Assembly: GCA_030041135.1 (NCBI GenBank)
Contig: JASHOL010000091.1
Span: 1 to 34,311 of the forward strand
Length of the DNA stretch: 34,311 bases
Direction: 5' to 3'
Source of the DNA: Streptosporangiaceae bacterium
GTDB lineage: Bacteria; Actinomycetota; Actinomycetes; Streptosporangiales; Streptosporangiaceae
Every line of letters starts with the position of its first letter. The stretch's first letter is position 1. Under the pieces are notes generated by a model. The model did no database searches and was not told where the DNA came from. It worked only from the letters and a program-made list of their open reading frames with translations. Positions 23,914 to 30,967 of this stretch are shown piece by piece. A program made the position numbers and the translations under genes.

Positions 23914-25233
23914 ATGCCTAGCCAGTTCGACCCTGCGTCCGGAACCCGTGACTTCCTCGGTGCTGACGTCGAGCGGCGAGAGCATGTCTTCGGCGTGATC
24001 AGGTCCGTCTTCACCAGCTACGGGTTCGAGCCGCTGCAGACCCCGGCGTTCGAGCGCCTCGACGTCCTGATGGGCAAGTACGGCGACGAGGGCGACAAGC
24101 TGGTTTTCAAGATCCTTCGGCGGGGTGAGCACGAGGCGAGCGGCGAGGCCGACCTGGCCCTGCGCTACGACATGACCGTACCGCTCGCACGCGTAACGGC
24201 GGCCTACGGCAGCCAGTTGCCGATGCCGTATAAGCGCTATGCCATGGGCCCGGTCTGGCGCGCGGACCGGCCGGGCAAGGACCGCTACCGCGAGTTCGTG
24301 CAGTGTGACCTCGACACCCTCGGGTCGGCGTCCCCAGTGGCCGACGCCGAGGTGCTGTGCGCGCACCACGACGCCCTGGCGGCGCTTGGCCTGCGGGAGT
24401 TCAGCATCCAGCTGAACTCGCGTGAGGTACTAGCCGGCCTGCTCGAGTCGTTTGCGATCCCGCCGGAGATCGGACCGTCCGTCCTGATTGCCCTGGACAA
24501 GCTGGAGCGGTTGGTGCCAGCCGATGTTGTCGCCGAGCTAGCCGAGCGTGACCTGGACGCCTCGGTCGCGGGCGAGCTGGTGGAGACCCTGACTGCTCCG
24601 GACGCGACGGACCGACTGCGCGTGGCGCTCAAGCACAGCAGCGCCGGCACGTCCGGCCTGGATGTGGTCGATGGGGTGCTGTCGATCGTCGCCGGGCAGA
24701 TCCCGGCCGAGCGGATCGCGTTCACCCCGCGGCTGGTTCGAGGGCTCAGCTATTACACCGGCCCGATCTGGGAGTTCGTGACACCGAGGGCGGCCGGGTC
24801 GATCGGCGGCGGCGGCCGGTACGACCACCTGATCGAGCAGCTCGGCGGCCAGGACGTGCCGGCCACCGGATCGTCGATGGGCATCGATCGGCTGCTGCCC
24901 CTGCTCCCGGACGAGGAGGGTACGCCGCCCGCCAGGCTGGACGTGGCGGTGACGGCGATGGGATCGGAACTGGCCAGCGAGCCGTTCGACCTCGCCGCCA
25001 GCGCACGCGCGGCCGGGCTGCGGTCGAGCGTTTACCTGGGCTCGTCGGGCAAGCTTGGCCGGCAGCTGAAATGGGCCAGCGACAGCGGGGCCCGGTGGTG
25101 CCTGATCTACGGCGAGCAGGAGCGGAAGGCTGGCGTAGTTACGGTCCGCGACATGCGCAGCGGCGACCAGGCCGAGGTGCCGGTGCAGGAGCTGAGCCAG
25201 TACCTGGCCGGCCTGGCCGGGCAGGACAGCTGA
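23914..25233 (+). CDS. hisS: Histidyl-tRNA synthetase, eukaryote/archaea-like type
   Basis: A 439-residue class II aminoacyl-tRNA synthetase that charges tRNA-His. Motif 2 is MGPVWRADRPGKDRYREFVQ, the HisA motif is RGLSYYTG, HisB is SIGGGGRYD, and motif 3 is ATGSSMGIDRLL. The C-terminal anticodon-binding domain starts about residue 340. Several stretches (LMGKYGDEGDKL, LALRYDMTVPLAR, RYREFVQCDLDTLG) resemble the eukaryotic/archaeal form more than the E. coli form, where the motif is RYRQFHQLGCEVFG. The ATG at 23914 has GAGGA 8 nt upstream. It may be the only HisRS or a second copy, and the window cannot tell. A Nudix gene follows after 11 nt. Confidence 0.93.
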   Translation: MPSQFDPASGTRDFLGADVERREHVFGVIRSVFTSYGFEPLQTPAFERLDVLMGKYGDEGDKLVFKILRRGEHEASGEADLALRYDMTVPLARVTAAYGSQLPMPYKRYAMGPVWRADRPGKDRYREFVQCDLDTLGSASPVADAEVLCAHHDALAALGLREFSIQLNSREVLAGLLESFAIPPEIGPSVLIALDKLERLVPADVVAELAERDLDASVAGELVETLTAPDATDRLRVALKHSSAGTSGLDVVDGVLSIVAGQIPAERIAFTPRLVRGLSYYTGPIWEFVTPRAAGSIGGGGRYDHLIEQLGGQDVPATGSSMGIDRLLPLLPDEEGTPPARLDVAVTAMGSELASEPFDLAASARAAGLRSSVYLGSSGKLGRQLKWASDSGARWCLIYGEQERKAGVVTVRDMRSGDQAEVPVQELSQYLAGLAGQDS

Positions 25234-25244
25234 GCGCCGGTCTC

Positions 25245-25721
25245 GTGGATCCCGAGACCTGGCACGCCAGCCTGGCCGGTGTGGTCCTCGCCGCCGGCGC
25301 TCTGATCAGGGATTCGGACGCGCGGGTGCTGTGCGTGAAGCCGAACTACCGTGACTACTGGACGCTGCCTGGCGGGATCTGCGAGGCGGGCGAGGCGCCG
25401 CACCTGTGCTGTGCCAGAGAGGTCGCTGAGGAGGTCGGGCTTGACCTGCCGGTGGGCAGGCTGCTCACAATCGACTGGCAGCTGGCCCTGCCCGAGTACG
25501 GGCCGGACGCGCGGCCGTCGATGTACTTCATCTTCGATGGCGGCGTGGTGCCCGCCACGGCCAGGATCGTGCTGCAGGACGACGAGCTTGACGACTATCA
25601 GTTCGCGCAGCCGGCGAACCTGGCGGGCCTGCTGGCCCCCGCCGGGCTGCGCCGGACCGTCGCTGCACTGGCCGTGTCCGATGGCCAGGGCGCCAGCTAT
25701 CTGCCGTATCAGCCGGGCTGA
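25245..25721 (+). CDS. Nudix hydrolase
   Basis: A 158-residue pyrophosphohydrolase. The Nudix box is complete: Gly44, Glu50, then Arg58-Glu59-Val60 and Glu62-Glu63-x-Gly65-Leu66 (motif GX5EX7REUXEEXGU), which binds Mg2+ and cleaves nucleoside diphosphates linked to a second moiety. Preceding residues are typical (CVKPNYRDYWTLPGG). The specific substrate is not readable. GTG 25245 is chosen because it is the first in-frame start after the hisS stop, 11 nt downstream, and leaves the expected lead-in to the first beta strand. The distance suggests one transcript with hisS. It converges on lipB. Confidence 0.88.
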   Translation: MDPETWHASLAGVVLAAGALIRDSDARVLCVKPNYRDYWTLPGGICEAGEAPHLCCAREVAEEVGLDLPVGRLLTIDWQLALPEYGPDARPSMYFIFDGGVVPATARIVLQDDELDDYQFAQPANLAGLLAPAGLRRTVAALAVSDGQGASYLPYQPG

Positions 25722-25751
25722 CGGTCCCCTCTGACCAGCGCCCGCGGGCGG

Positions 25752-26462
25752 TTAGCTGGCCGCGAGCGTGACCGGAGTCGGCGGCAGGCCGTCGGCACGC
25801 GTGACGGCCGTGGCGCCAAACAGGTCGGCCAGGTGCCGTTCGGCCGGCTCGAGCACGTCTGCGACGGTGATCGGCCGCCCGGCCTCGGCCGACAGCGTGG
25901 TCACCGACGCATCGCGAATGCCGCACGGAACAATGCGGTCGTACCAGGAGAGGTCGCAGTCACAGTTCAGGGCGAAGCCGTGCATCGTGACGCCCCTGGC
26001 AACCCGGACGCCGATGGCGCCGACCTTGCGGTCCGGTCGGCCGTCGCCGTCGCCGCGCAGCCAGGCGCCGCGGCGACCCTCGACCCGGCCTGCCCGCACG
26101 CCGAACTCGGCACAGACGCGGATGAGGGCTTCCTCGATCGTCCGTACGTAGCCGATGACGTCGACCGGCTCGGCCAGGGCGACGATCGGGTAGCCGACTA
26201 GCTGGCCGGGGCCGTGCCAGGTGACCTGGCCGCCTCGGTCGACGTCAATGACCGGCGCACCCAGGTCGCCGACCGGGCGGTCCAGCGGGCTCGTGCGCTT
26301 GCCGGCCGTGTACACCGGCTCGTGCTCGAGCAGCAGGCAGGTGTCGGGTATCTCCCCCCGCACCCGCTGCTCATGGACCTGCCGCTGCAGTTCCCAGGTC
26401 TCTAGATATCCGACTGCCTCAGGGCCCAGGCCAATCCGGGCGAACACCAGCTCACCGTGCAC
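25752..26462 (-). CDS. lipB: Octanoyl-[ACP]:protein octanoyltransferase
   Basis: A 236-residue enzyme that moves octanoyl groups from acyl carrier protein to lipoyl domains, the step before LipA. The active-site pair is Lys146 ([10 protein letters not shown]) and Cys180 (IVPCGI). The substrate-binding motif [17 protein letters not shown] (76-92) and [12 protein letters not shown] are intact. GTG 26462 gives the expected N-terminus. Extra residues (about 133-144, acidic/basic [11 protein letters not shown]) form a loop before the lysine. In related genomes lipB adjoins lipA, while here about 7.5 kb separates them. It is divergent from the P450 pair, with a 221-bp gap. Confidence 0.95.
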   Translation of the reverse strand: MHGELVFARIGLGPEAVGYLETWELQRQVHEQRVRGEIPDTCLLLEHEPVYTAGKRTSPLDRPVGDLGAPVIDVDRGGQVTWHGPGQLVGYPIVALAEPVDVIGYVRTIEEALIRVCAEFGVRAGRVEGRRGAWLRGDGDGRPDRKVGAIGVRVARGVTMHGFALNCDCDLSWYDRIVPCGIRDASVTTLSAEAGRPITVADVLEPAERHLADLFGATAVTRADGLPPTPVTLAAS

Positions 26463-26603
26463 GCTCCCAGACTATGCCGCGCGCGACCGCGCCGGCCGGG
26501 CACCAGACCGGGACATCGTGCAAGTTCTCGTGGTTCATTACGGACATAACCGGGCGCGCATTGCCGGCAACTCGCACGATGCGCGTGAACTTACACAATC
26601 CTC

Positions 26604-26632
26604 TTTTCAAGATGTATCTCGTTTACTAGCAT
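26604..26632 (+). promoter_or_regulatory. Putative P450 promoter with an embedded AT-rich site
   Basis: TTTTCA (26604-26609), a 17-bp spacer and TAGCAT (26627-26632) resemble a housekeeping promoter. The spacer holds AAGATGTATCTCGT (26609-26622), which differs at two positions from AAGATATATCTTGT in the exporter leader. It lies about 50 bp before the first P450 ATG. By-eye assignment. Confidence 0.4.
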
Positions 26633-26683
26633 GCAGTGGAGGGGGCGCGAGCAGGGGACCACGCGACAAGGGGACAGGGGCTC

Positions 26684-27901
26684 ATGACGACAGATGCCGT
26701 GCACATTCTCCAGGCACTGACCACCCCCGAGGGCAAGGCCGATCCGTACCCGCTGTATGCGGAACTGCACGACCTGGGCGAAGCGGCCAGGCTCGGGCCA
26801 GGCCAGGTGATCGTCATGGGATACGACGCCATCAATGCCGTGCTGCGGGATCCGGGCTTCCGGCATGCGGACCTCGCCACGATCGCGCTGGTGTTTCCCG
26901 ACTGGGGAGAGCACGTCTCGCTCAGGCACAGCGCGGACTGGATCCTCAACCTGAACGAGCCAGAGCACACGCGGATCAGGGGCCTGATCGCGAAGGCCTT
27001 CACCGCGCGCCGGGTGGCCAGCCTGCAGCCGGCGATCGAGCGGATGACCGACGAACTGCTGGACGCGATGGCCGACCGGGGAGCCGACGGCAGCCCGGTC
27101 GAGTTCATGCACGATTTCGCCTACCTGTTGCCGGTTACCGTCATCTGCGAGCTGATCGGCATCCCCGAGTCCGACCGGGAGACCTTCAGGCCGATCGCCC
27201 GCGCGATCGCGACGGTCTTCGATTTCGAGGACTTCGACCAGCTCAGGGCCGCCGACGAGGCGACCGTCGAGCTTGAGGCCTACTACACAGGGCTGGCCGC
27301 TCAGCGCCGTGCCAAGCCCAGGGATGATCTGCTCAGCGCGCTGGTCGGCATAGCGGGCGAGCAGGACGGCAGGCTCAGCGATGCCGAGCTGACCCGCAAC
27401 CTCACGCTGCTGCTGGTCGCCGGGTTCGAGACGACGACGAACCTGCTCGGCAACGGACTGCAGCTGCTGCTGCATGACCAGGCCCTGGCGACCGCGGTGC
27501 GCACCGGCGACGTGCCGGTCGGGTCGTTCGCCGAGGAGGTCCTGCGCTTCGACTCGCCCGTGCAGCTGGCGACCAGCCGCATTGGATACGAGACCGAACT
27601 CGGTGGGCTGCACATTGACGCCGGTGACCACCTGATGCCGGTGCTTGGCGCCGGCAACAGGGATCCGCGCAAGTTCACCGCCCCGGACAAGTTCGACCCG
27701 ATGCGCGCCGAGGCCGGCCCGCTGAGCTTCGGCGGCGGCGCGCACTTCTGCGTGGGAGCGGCGCTGGCCCGGCTCGAGGCGGCGGTGGCCTTCCCCCGGC
27801 TGCTGGCCAGGTTTCCCGCGATCGCCCCGGCCGGAGAGCCGGTGCGCCGGACCGGGCTGGTGCTGCGCGGATTCGACATCCTCCCGGTTGCGGTGGGCTA
27901 A
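26684..27901 (+). CDS. Cytochrome P450 (first of a tandem pair)
   Basis: A 405-residue soluble bacterial P450 monooxygenase. The heme loop FGGGAHFCVGAALARLE contains the axial ligand Cys356. The I-helix reads LLLVAGFETTTNLLGNG, with the acid-alcohol pair Glu-Thr. The K-helix ExxR is in AEEVLRFDSP, and the C-helix EHTRIRGLIAKAF is present. These enzymes hydroxylate or otherwise oxidise small molecules using electrons from a ferredoxin and reductase, and neither is encoded nearby. Substrate unknown. ATG 26684 is chosen for its GGGGACAGGGG upstream. Only 23 bp separate it from the second P450, which is clearly a paralogue. Confidence 0.95.
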   Translation: MTTDAVHILQALTTPEGKADPYPLYAELHDLGEAARLGPGQVIVMGYDAINAVLRDPGFRHADLATIALVFPDWGEHVSLRHSADWILNLNEPEHTRIRGLIAKAFTARRVASLQPAIERMTDELLDAMADRGADGSPVEFMHDFAYLLPVTVICELIGIPESDRETFRPIARAIATVFDFEDFDQLRAADEATVELEAYYTGLAAQRRAKPRDDLLSALVGIAGEQDGRLSDAELTRNLTLLLVAGFETTTNLLGNGLQLLLHDQALATAVRTGDVPVGSFAEEVLRFDSPVQLATSRIGYETELGGLHIDAGDHLMPVLGAGNRDPRKFTAPDKFDPMRAEAGPLSFGGGAHFCVGAALARLEAAVAFPRLLARFPAIAPAGEPVRRTGLVLRGFDILPVAVG

Positions 27902-27924
27902 CGGCGGTCAAGGACGCGATAGAG

Positions 27925-29133
27925 ATGAACCCAGAAAAGATCTTCTACGAGCTACTGGAGCCGGCCGGCCGCGACGACCCCTACCCGCTGTACGCGCAGC
28001 TGCACAAGCTGGGCGAAGTCGTGCCGACATCCATCGGGGTCGTACTTGTGCCGGGCTACGATGCGATCAGCTCGGTCCTGCGCGACCCGGCCTACCTGGT
28101 GCAGGACAGTGCCAGGCTGGACGAGATCGACCCTGGCTGGCGCGAGCACCCGTCGGCCGGCGTGGAGGCGATCCTCAGCCTCAACCCGCCTGACCACCAC
28201 AGAGTCAGGAGCCTGATTTCCGGCGCGTTCACGCCCCGGCGGGTCGCTGGCCTGCGGCCCGCCATCGAGCAGATGACCGGGCGGCTGCTGGACGCGATGG
28301 AGGAGCGGGGGGCGGGTCGCGCGCCGGTCGACTTCATGCACGACTTCGCCTACCTGCTGCCGGTCACGGTGATCTGCGAGCTGATCGGGATCCCCGACGC
28401 CGACCGCGAGCGTTTCCGGCCGGTAGGCCGGGACCTGGCCGCTACCGTCGAGCCCCTGCTGGACGACGAGGTCATCGCCCGGGCCGACGCGGCGGCGATC
28501 TGGCTGCACGAGTACTTCACGGAGCTGGCGGCCGAGCGGCGGGCCGAGCCGCGTGATGACCTGATGTCGGCCCTGGTTGAGATCAGCGACGCCGAGGATG
28601 GCCGACTGGGTGATGCCGCGCTGCTCGACAACCTGACGCTGCTCCTGGTTGCGGGCTTCGAGACGACAACGAACCTGCTTGGGAACGGGGTGTATCTCCT
28701 GCTCCACGATCCCGAACTGGCCGACGCCGTTCGCGGCGGGTCGATTCCGGCCGCGTCCTTCGTCGAGGAGGTCCTGCGCTACGACTCGCCCGTGCAGCTG
28801 ACCAGCCGGCGCCGGCTGGATCCCGGCGAGATCCGGGGCGTGCCGGTCACGCCGGACGAGGAGGTCATTCTCCTGCTCGGCGCGGGCAACCGGGACGGGC
28901 GCCGATTCCCCGACCCGGACACCTTCAGCCCGCAGCGGGCCGTGGGAGGCCCTCTCAGCTTCGGCGCCGGACCGCATTTCTGCCTCGGCGCTGCCCTCGC
29001 CCGGCTTGAGGCGGATGTCGCCTTCCCCCGCCTGCTCGCGCGCTTTGCCGGCCTGGTGCCCGCCGGCCTACCGCAGCGCCGCGACGGCCTGGTGATACGG
29101 GGCTTCGACACCCTGCCGGTGAGCATCGGATAG
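27925..29133 (+). CDS. Cytochrome P450 (second of a tandem pair)
   Basis: A 402-residue P450. The heme loop FGAGPHFCLGAALARLE carries Cys353. The I-helix LLLVAGFETTTNLLGNG is identical to that of the first P450. ExxR is in VEEVLRYDSP. Other long identical blocks, such as FMHDFAYLLPVTVICELIGI, point to tandem duplication followed by divergence, since the N-terminal thirds and substrate-contact regions differ more. The ATG at 27925 has AAGGA about 10 nt upstream. No redox partner adjoins it. It could act on the same pathway as its neighbour, or on a different substrate. Confidence 0.95.
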   Translation: MNPEKIFYELLEPAGRDDPYPLYAQLHKLGEVVPTSIGVVLVPGYDAISSVLRDPAYLVQDSARLDEIDPGWREHPSAGVEAILSLNPPDHHRVRSLISGAFTPRRVAGLRPAIEQMTGRLLDAMEERGAGRAPVDFMHDFAYLLPVTVICELIGIPDADRERFRPVGRDLAATVEPLLDDEVIARADAAAIWLHEYFTELAAERRAEPRDDLMSALVEISDAEDGRLGDAALLDNLTLLLVAGFETTTNLLGNGVYLLLHDPELADAVRGGSIPAASFVEEVLRYDSPVQLTSRRRLDPGEIRGVPVTPDEEVILLLGAGNRDGRRFPDPDTFSPQRAVGGPLSFGAGPHFCLGAALARLEADVAFPRLLARFAGLVPAGLPQRRDGLVIRGFDTLPVSIG

Positions 29134-29270
29134 CCGGGCCAGCGACAAGCGTCGCGTCGCAGGTTCCTGCCCTCGAGTTGGCTGTCGGCGGAGACGCGGC
29201 TTTCGCCGCGGCGTGCTGCGGGAATGTGATGCCTCAGCGGATGGCTGACGACGGCAGGAGGTGCGTGCCG

Positions 29271-29912
29271 ATGATTGACGAGGAGCAATTGCGACGCCTG
29301 AGCTCGGGGGAGCGGCTCGAGCTGATACGCGCGCTGGCCGCTATGAACGCACCAGATCCGGCCTCGATCGCCGCTGGGGCCCGGCGGCGAGCCCTTGCGC
29401 TGGCATTGATCATCGTGTGCTGCGTCGTGCTGGTGGCCTGGATCGGCGTGCTGGCCGCCACGCTGCCGCGCTACTACCGGACCGGGGGGTGGCGCGGCGC
29501 CTGGGTCGGGTTCGACGTCTTCCTGCTGGCGGCGTTCGCGGCCACCGGGTGGGCGTCCTGGAAACGGCGCCAGATGCTGATCATCTGCCTGGTCGTGCTG
29601 GCCACACTGCTGTGCTGCGACGCCTGGTTCGACGTGGTCCTGGACGCCCGGACACCTGGCTTCTACTGGAGCCTGGCCTCCGCCCTGGTGATCGAGCTGC
29701 CGCTGGCTACGCTCGCAATCGCTGCGGCACGGCGGTTCCTGAGTCTGACCAGCCGGGCGATGTGGCGATACCAGGGCAACGAGGGCCCGGTCCCGCGGCT
29801 GCGCGACATGCGGCTGGTCGGCACCAGTGCGGGCCGCCCGCTGCATGACCTGCTCGCCGGTCCCGAGGCCTGCGCCGAGACCGGCCGCGGGCCGGCCGGC
29901 CAGGTCAGCTAG
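29271..29912 (+). CDS. Four-helix membrane protein of unknown function
   Basis: A 213-residue protein. A helical N-terminus (IDEEQLRRLSSGERLELIRALAAM) precedes four predicted membrane helices at about 41-64, 78-96, 101-122 and 133-153, then a basic cytoplasmic tail. ATG 29271 is favoured by AGGAGG 9 nt upstream. In-frame starts further upstream lack a ribosome-binding site. No enzyme motif was seen. I do not recognise a named family. It converges on the epimerase gene and the two overlap by 8 nt at their 3' ends. The 137 bp before it hold no obvious gene. Confidence 0.7.
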   Translation: MIDEEQLRRLSSGERLELIRALAAMNAPDPASIAAGARRRALALALIIVCCVVLVAWIGVLAATLPRYYRTGGWRGAWVGFDVFLLAAFAATGWASWKRRQMLIICLVVLATLLCCDAWFDVVLDARTPGFYWSLASALVIELPLATLAIAAARRFLSLTSRAMWRYQGNEGPVPRLRDMRLVGTSAGRPLHDLLAGPEACAETGRGPAGQVS

Positions 29913-30813
29913 CCGGAGGACCGGCCAGCGCCGCTGCGATCGCCGGCCCGATCTGCGGGTAGCTGAACGTGAAGCCGGCCTCTTCCAGCCGGGCCGGCCG
30001 GACGCGGTAGCTCGACAGCAGTTCGCCCGACAGCTCGCCGAGCGCGCCGTGCACCAGGCCGGCCGGCACTCGGAGCCGGGCGGGCCTGTGCAGCTCCCTG
30101 GCCAGGGCCGCGGTGAACTCGGCATTGGTGACCGCACTCGGCGCGGTCAGGTTGACCGGCCCGGCGAGCTGGCTGTCGGCCAGCAGGAACCGGCAGGCGC
30201 TGACATGATCCCCAATCGAAATCCAGCTCAGGTACTGGGTACCCGGGCCGATCCGGGCGCCGAGGCCGAGCCGGAACGGCAGCAGCAGCGGCTTGAGCAT
30301 GCCGCCGCGGCGAGAGAGCACGATCCCGGACCGGAGGTTCACGACCCTCACGCCCGCGTCGGCGGCGGGCCGAGCGGCATCCTCCCAGTCACGGACGAGG
30401 TCGGGCAGGAATCCGCGACCGGCCGGCGCGCTCTCGTCCACCTCACGGTCGCCCGTATCGCCGTACCAGCCGATCGCCGAGGCGATCAGCATGACCTGCG
30501 GCGGACGCGGTGCGGCGAGGACGGCGCCGATCAGCGTAGCGGTGCTTGAGATCCGGCTCGCCCGCAGCTCGCGCTTGCGGGCAGCGGTCCACCGGCCGCC
30601 CGCGATCGGCGCGCCGGACAGGTGAACGACGGCATCCAGTCCGGCCAGCGACTCCGGGCTGACTCCGCCGTCCGCTGCGGCCGGGTCCCAGCGAACTTCG
30701 CTCCCGACCGGCGGCCTGCGCACAAGCCGGACGACGTCGGCCCCGTCGTCGGCCAGGTTCTGCGCTAGTGCGCTGCCGATCAGCCCGGTCGCGCCGGTGA
30801 TGGCTATCCGCAT
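29905..30813 (-). CDS. TIGR01777-family NAD-dependent epimerase (SDR39U1-like)
   Basis: A 302-residue extended short-chain dehydrogenase fold. The nucleotide-binding motif is GATGLIG (7-13). The active-site region reads IASAIGWYGDTGD, then VRVVNLRSGIVLSRRGGML and LSWISIGDHV, all characteristic of the TIGR01777/SDR39U1 family. A C-terminal DUF1731 segment (FTFSYPQIGPAIAAAL) closes it. The biochemical substrate is not established. Mycobacterium carries the same gene next to lipB and dlaT, so the neighbourhood is conserved although P450s now intervene. ATG 30813 gives MRIAITGATG. Confidence 0.9.
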   Translation of the reverse strand: MRIAITGATGLIGSALAQNLADDGADVVRLVRRPPVGSEVRWDPAAADGGVSPESLAGLDAVVHLSGAPIAGGRWTAARKRELRASRISSTATLIGAVLAAPRPPQVMLIASAIGWYGDTGDREVDESAPAGRGFLPDLVRDWEDAARPAADAGVRVVNLRSGIVLSRRGGMLKPLLLPFRLGLGARIGPGTQYLSWISIGDHVSACRFLLADSQLAGPVNLTAPSAVTNAEFTAALARELHRPARLRVPAGLVHGALGELSGELLSSYRVRPARLEEAGFTFSYPQIGPAIAAALAGPPAS

Positions 30814-30836
30814 GGCTCGTCCTTACCCCTAGTGCC

Positions 30837-30901
30837 GGCCGGCCGCACCGGGCCGGCCGCACCGGGCTGGCAGCACAGGCTGGCGGCACAGGCTGGCGGC
30901 A
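30837..30901. repeat. Short GC-rich tandem repeats
   Basis: Two exact copies of GGCCGGCCGCACCG (30837-30850, 30851-30864) are followed by two exact copies of CAGGCTGGCGGCA (30876-30888, 30889-30901). The 154-bp gap between the epimerase and peptidase genes holds these and no other feature I can support. Confidence 0.8.
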
Positions 30902-30967
30902 CGCGACAGCGGTACGGGCCCGGCAGCACGCGAGTGCAGCATGGCCCTGGCGGCCCAGGCCGCACGA

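Noticed and set aside
25739..25750. 12-bp palindrome CGCCCGCGGGCG between the Nudix and lipB stops
   Set aside because: Very short GC palindrome that could arise by chance at this base composition; only a 4-bp stem if folded with a loop.
26555..26585. Inverted repeat CGCGCA/TGCGCG upstream of the P450 pair
   Set aside because: Only 6-bp arms with a 19-bp gap, expected by chance in GC-rich DNA.
21031..29133. Exporter, methyltransferase, hisS and P450s considered as a natural-product gene cluster
   Set aside because: No core biosynthetic enzyme, carrier protein or precursor peptide gene was found, and lipB lies between the parts; only an accessory association can be supported.
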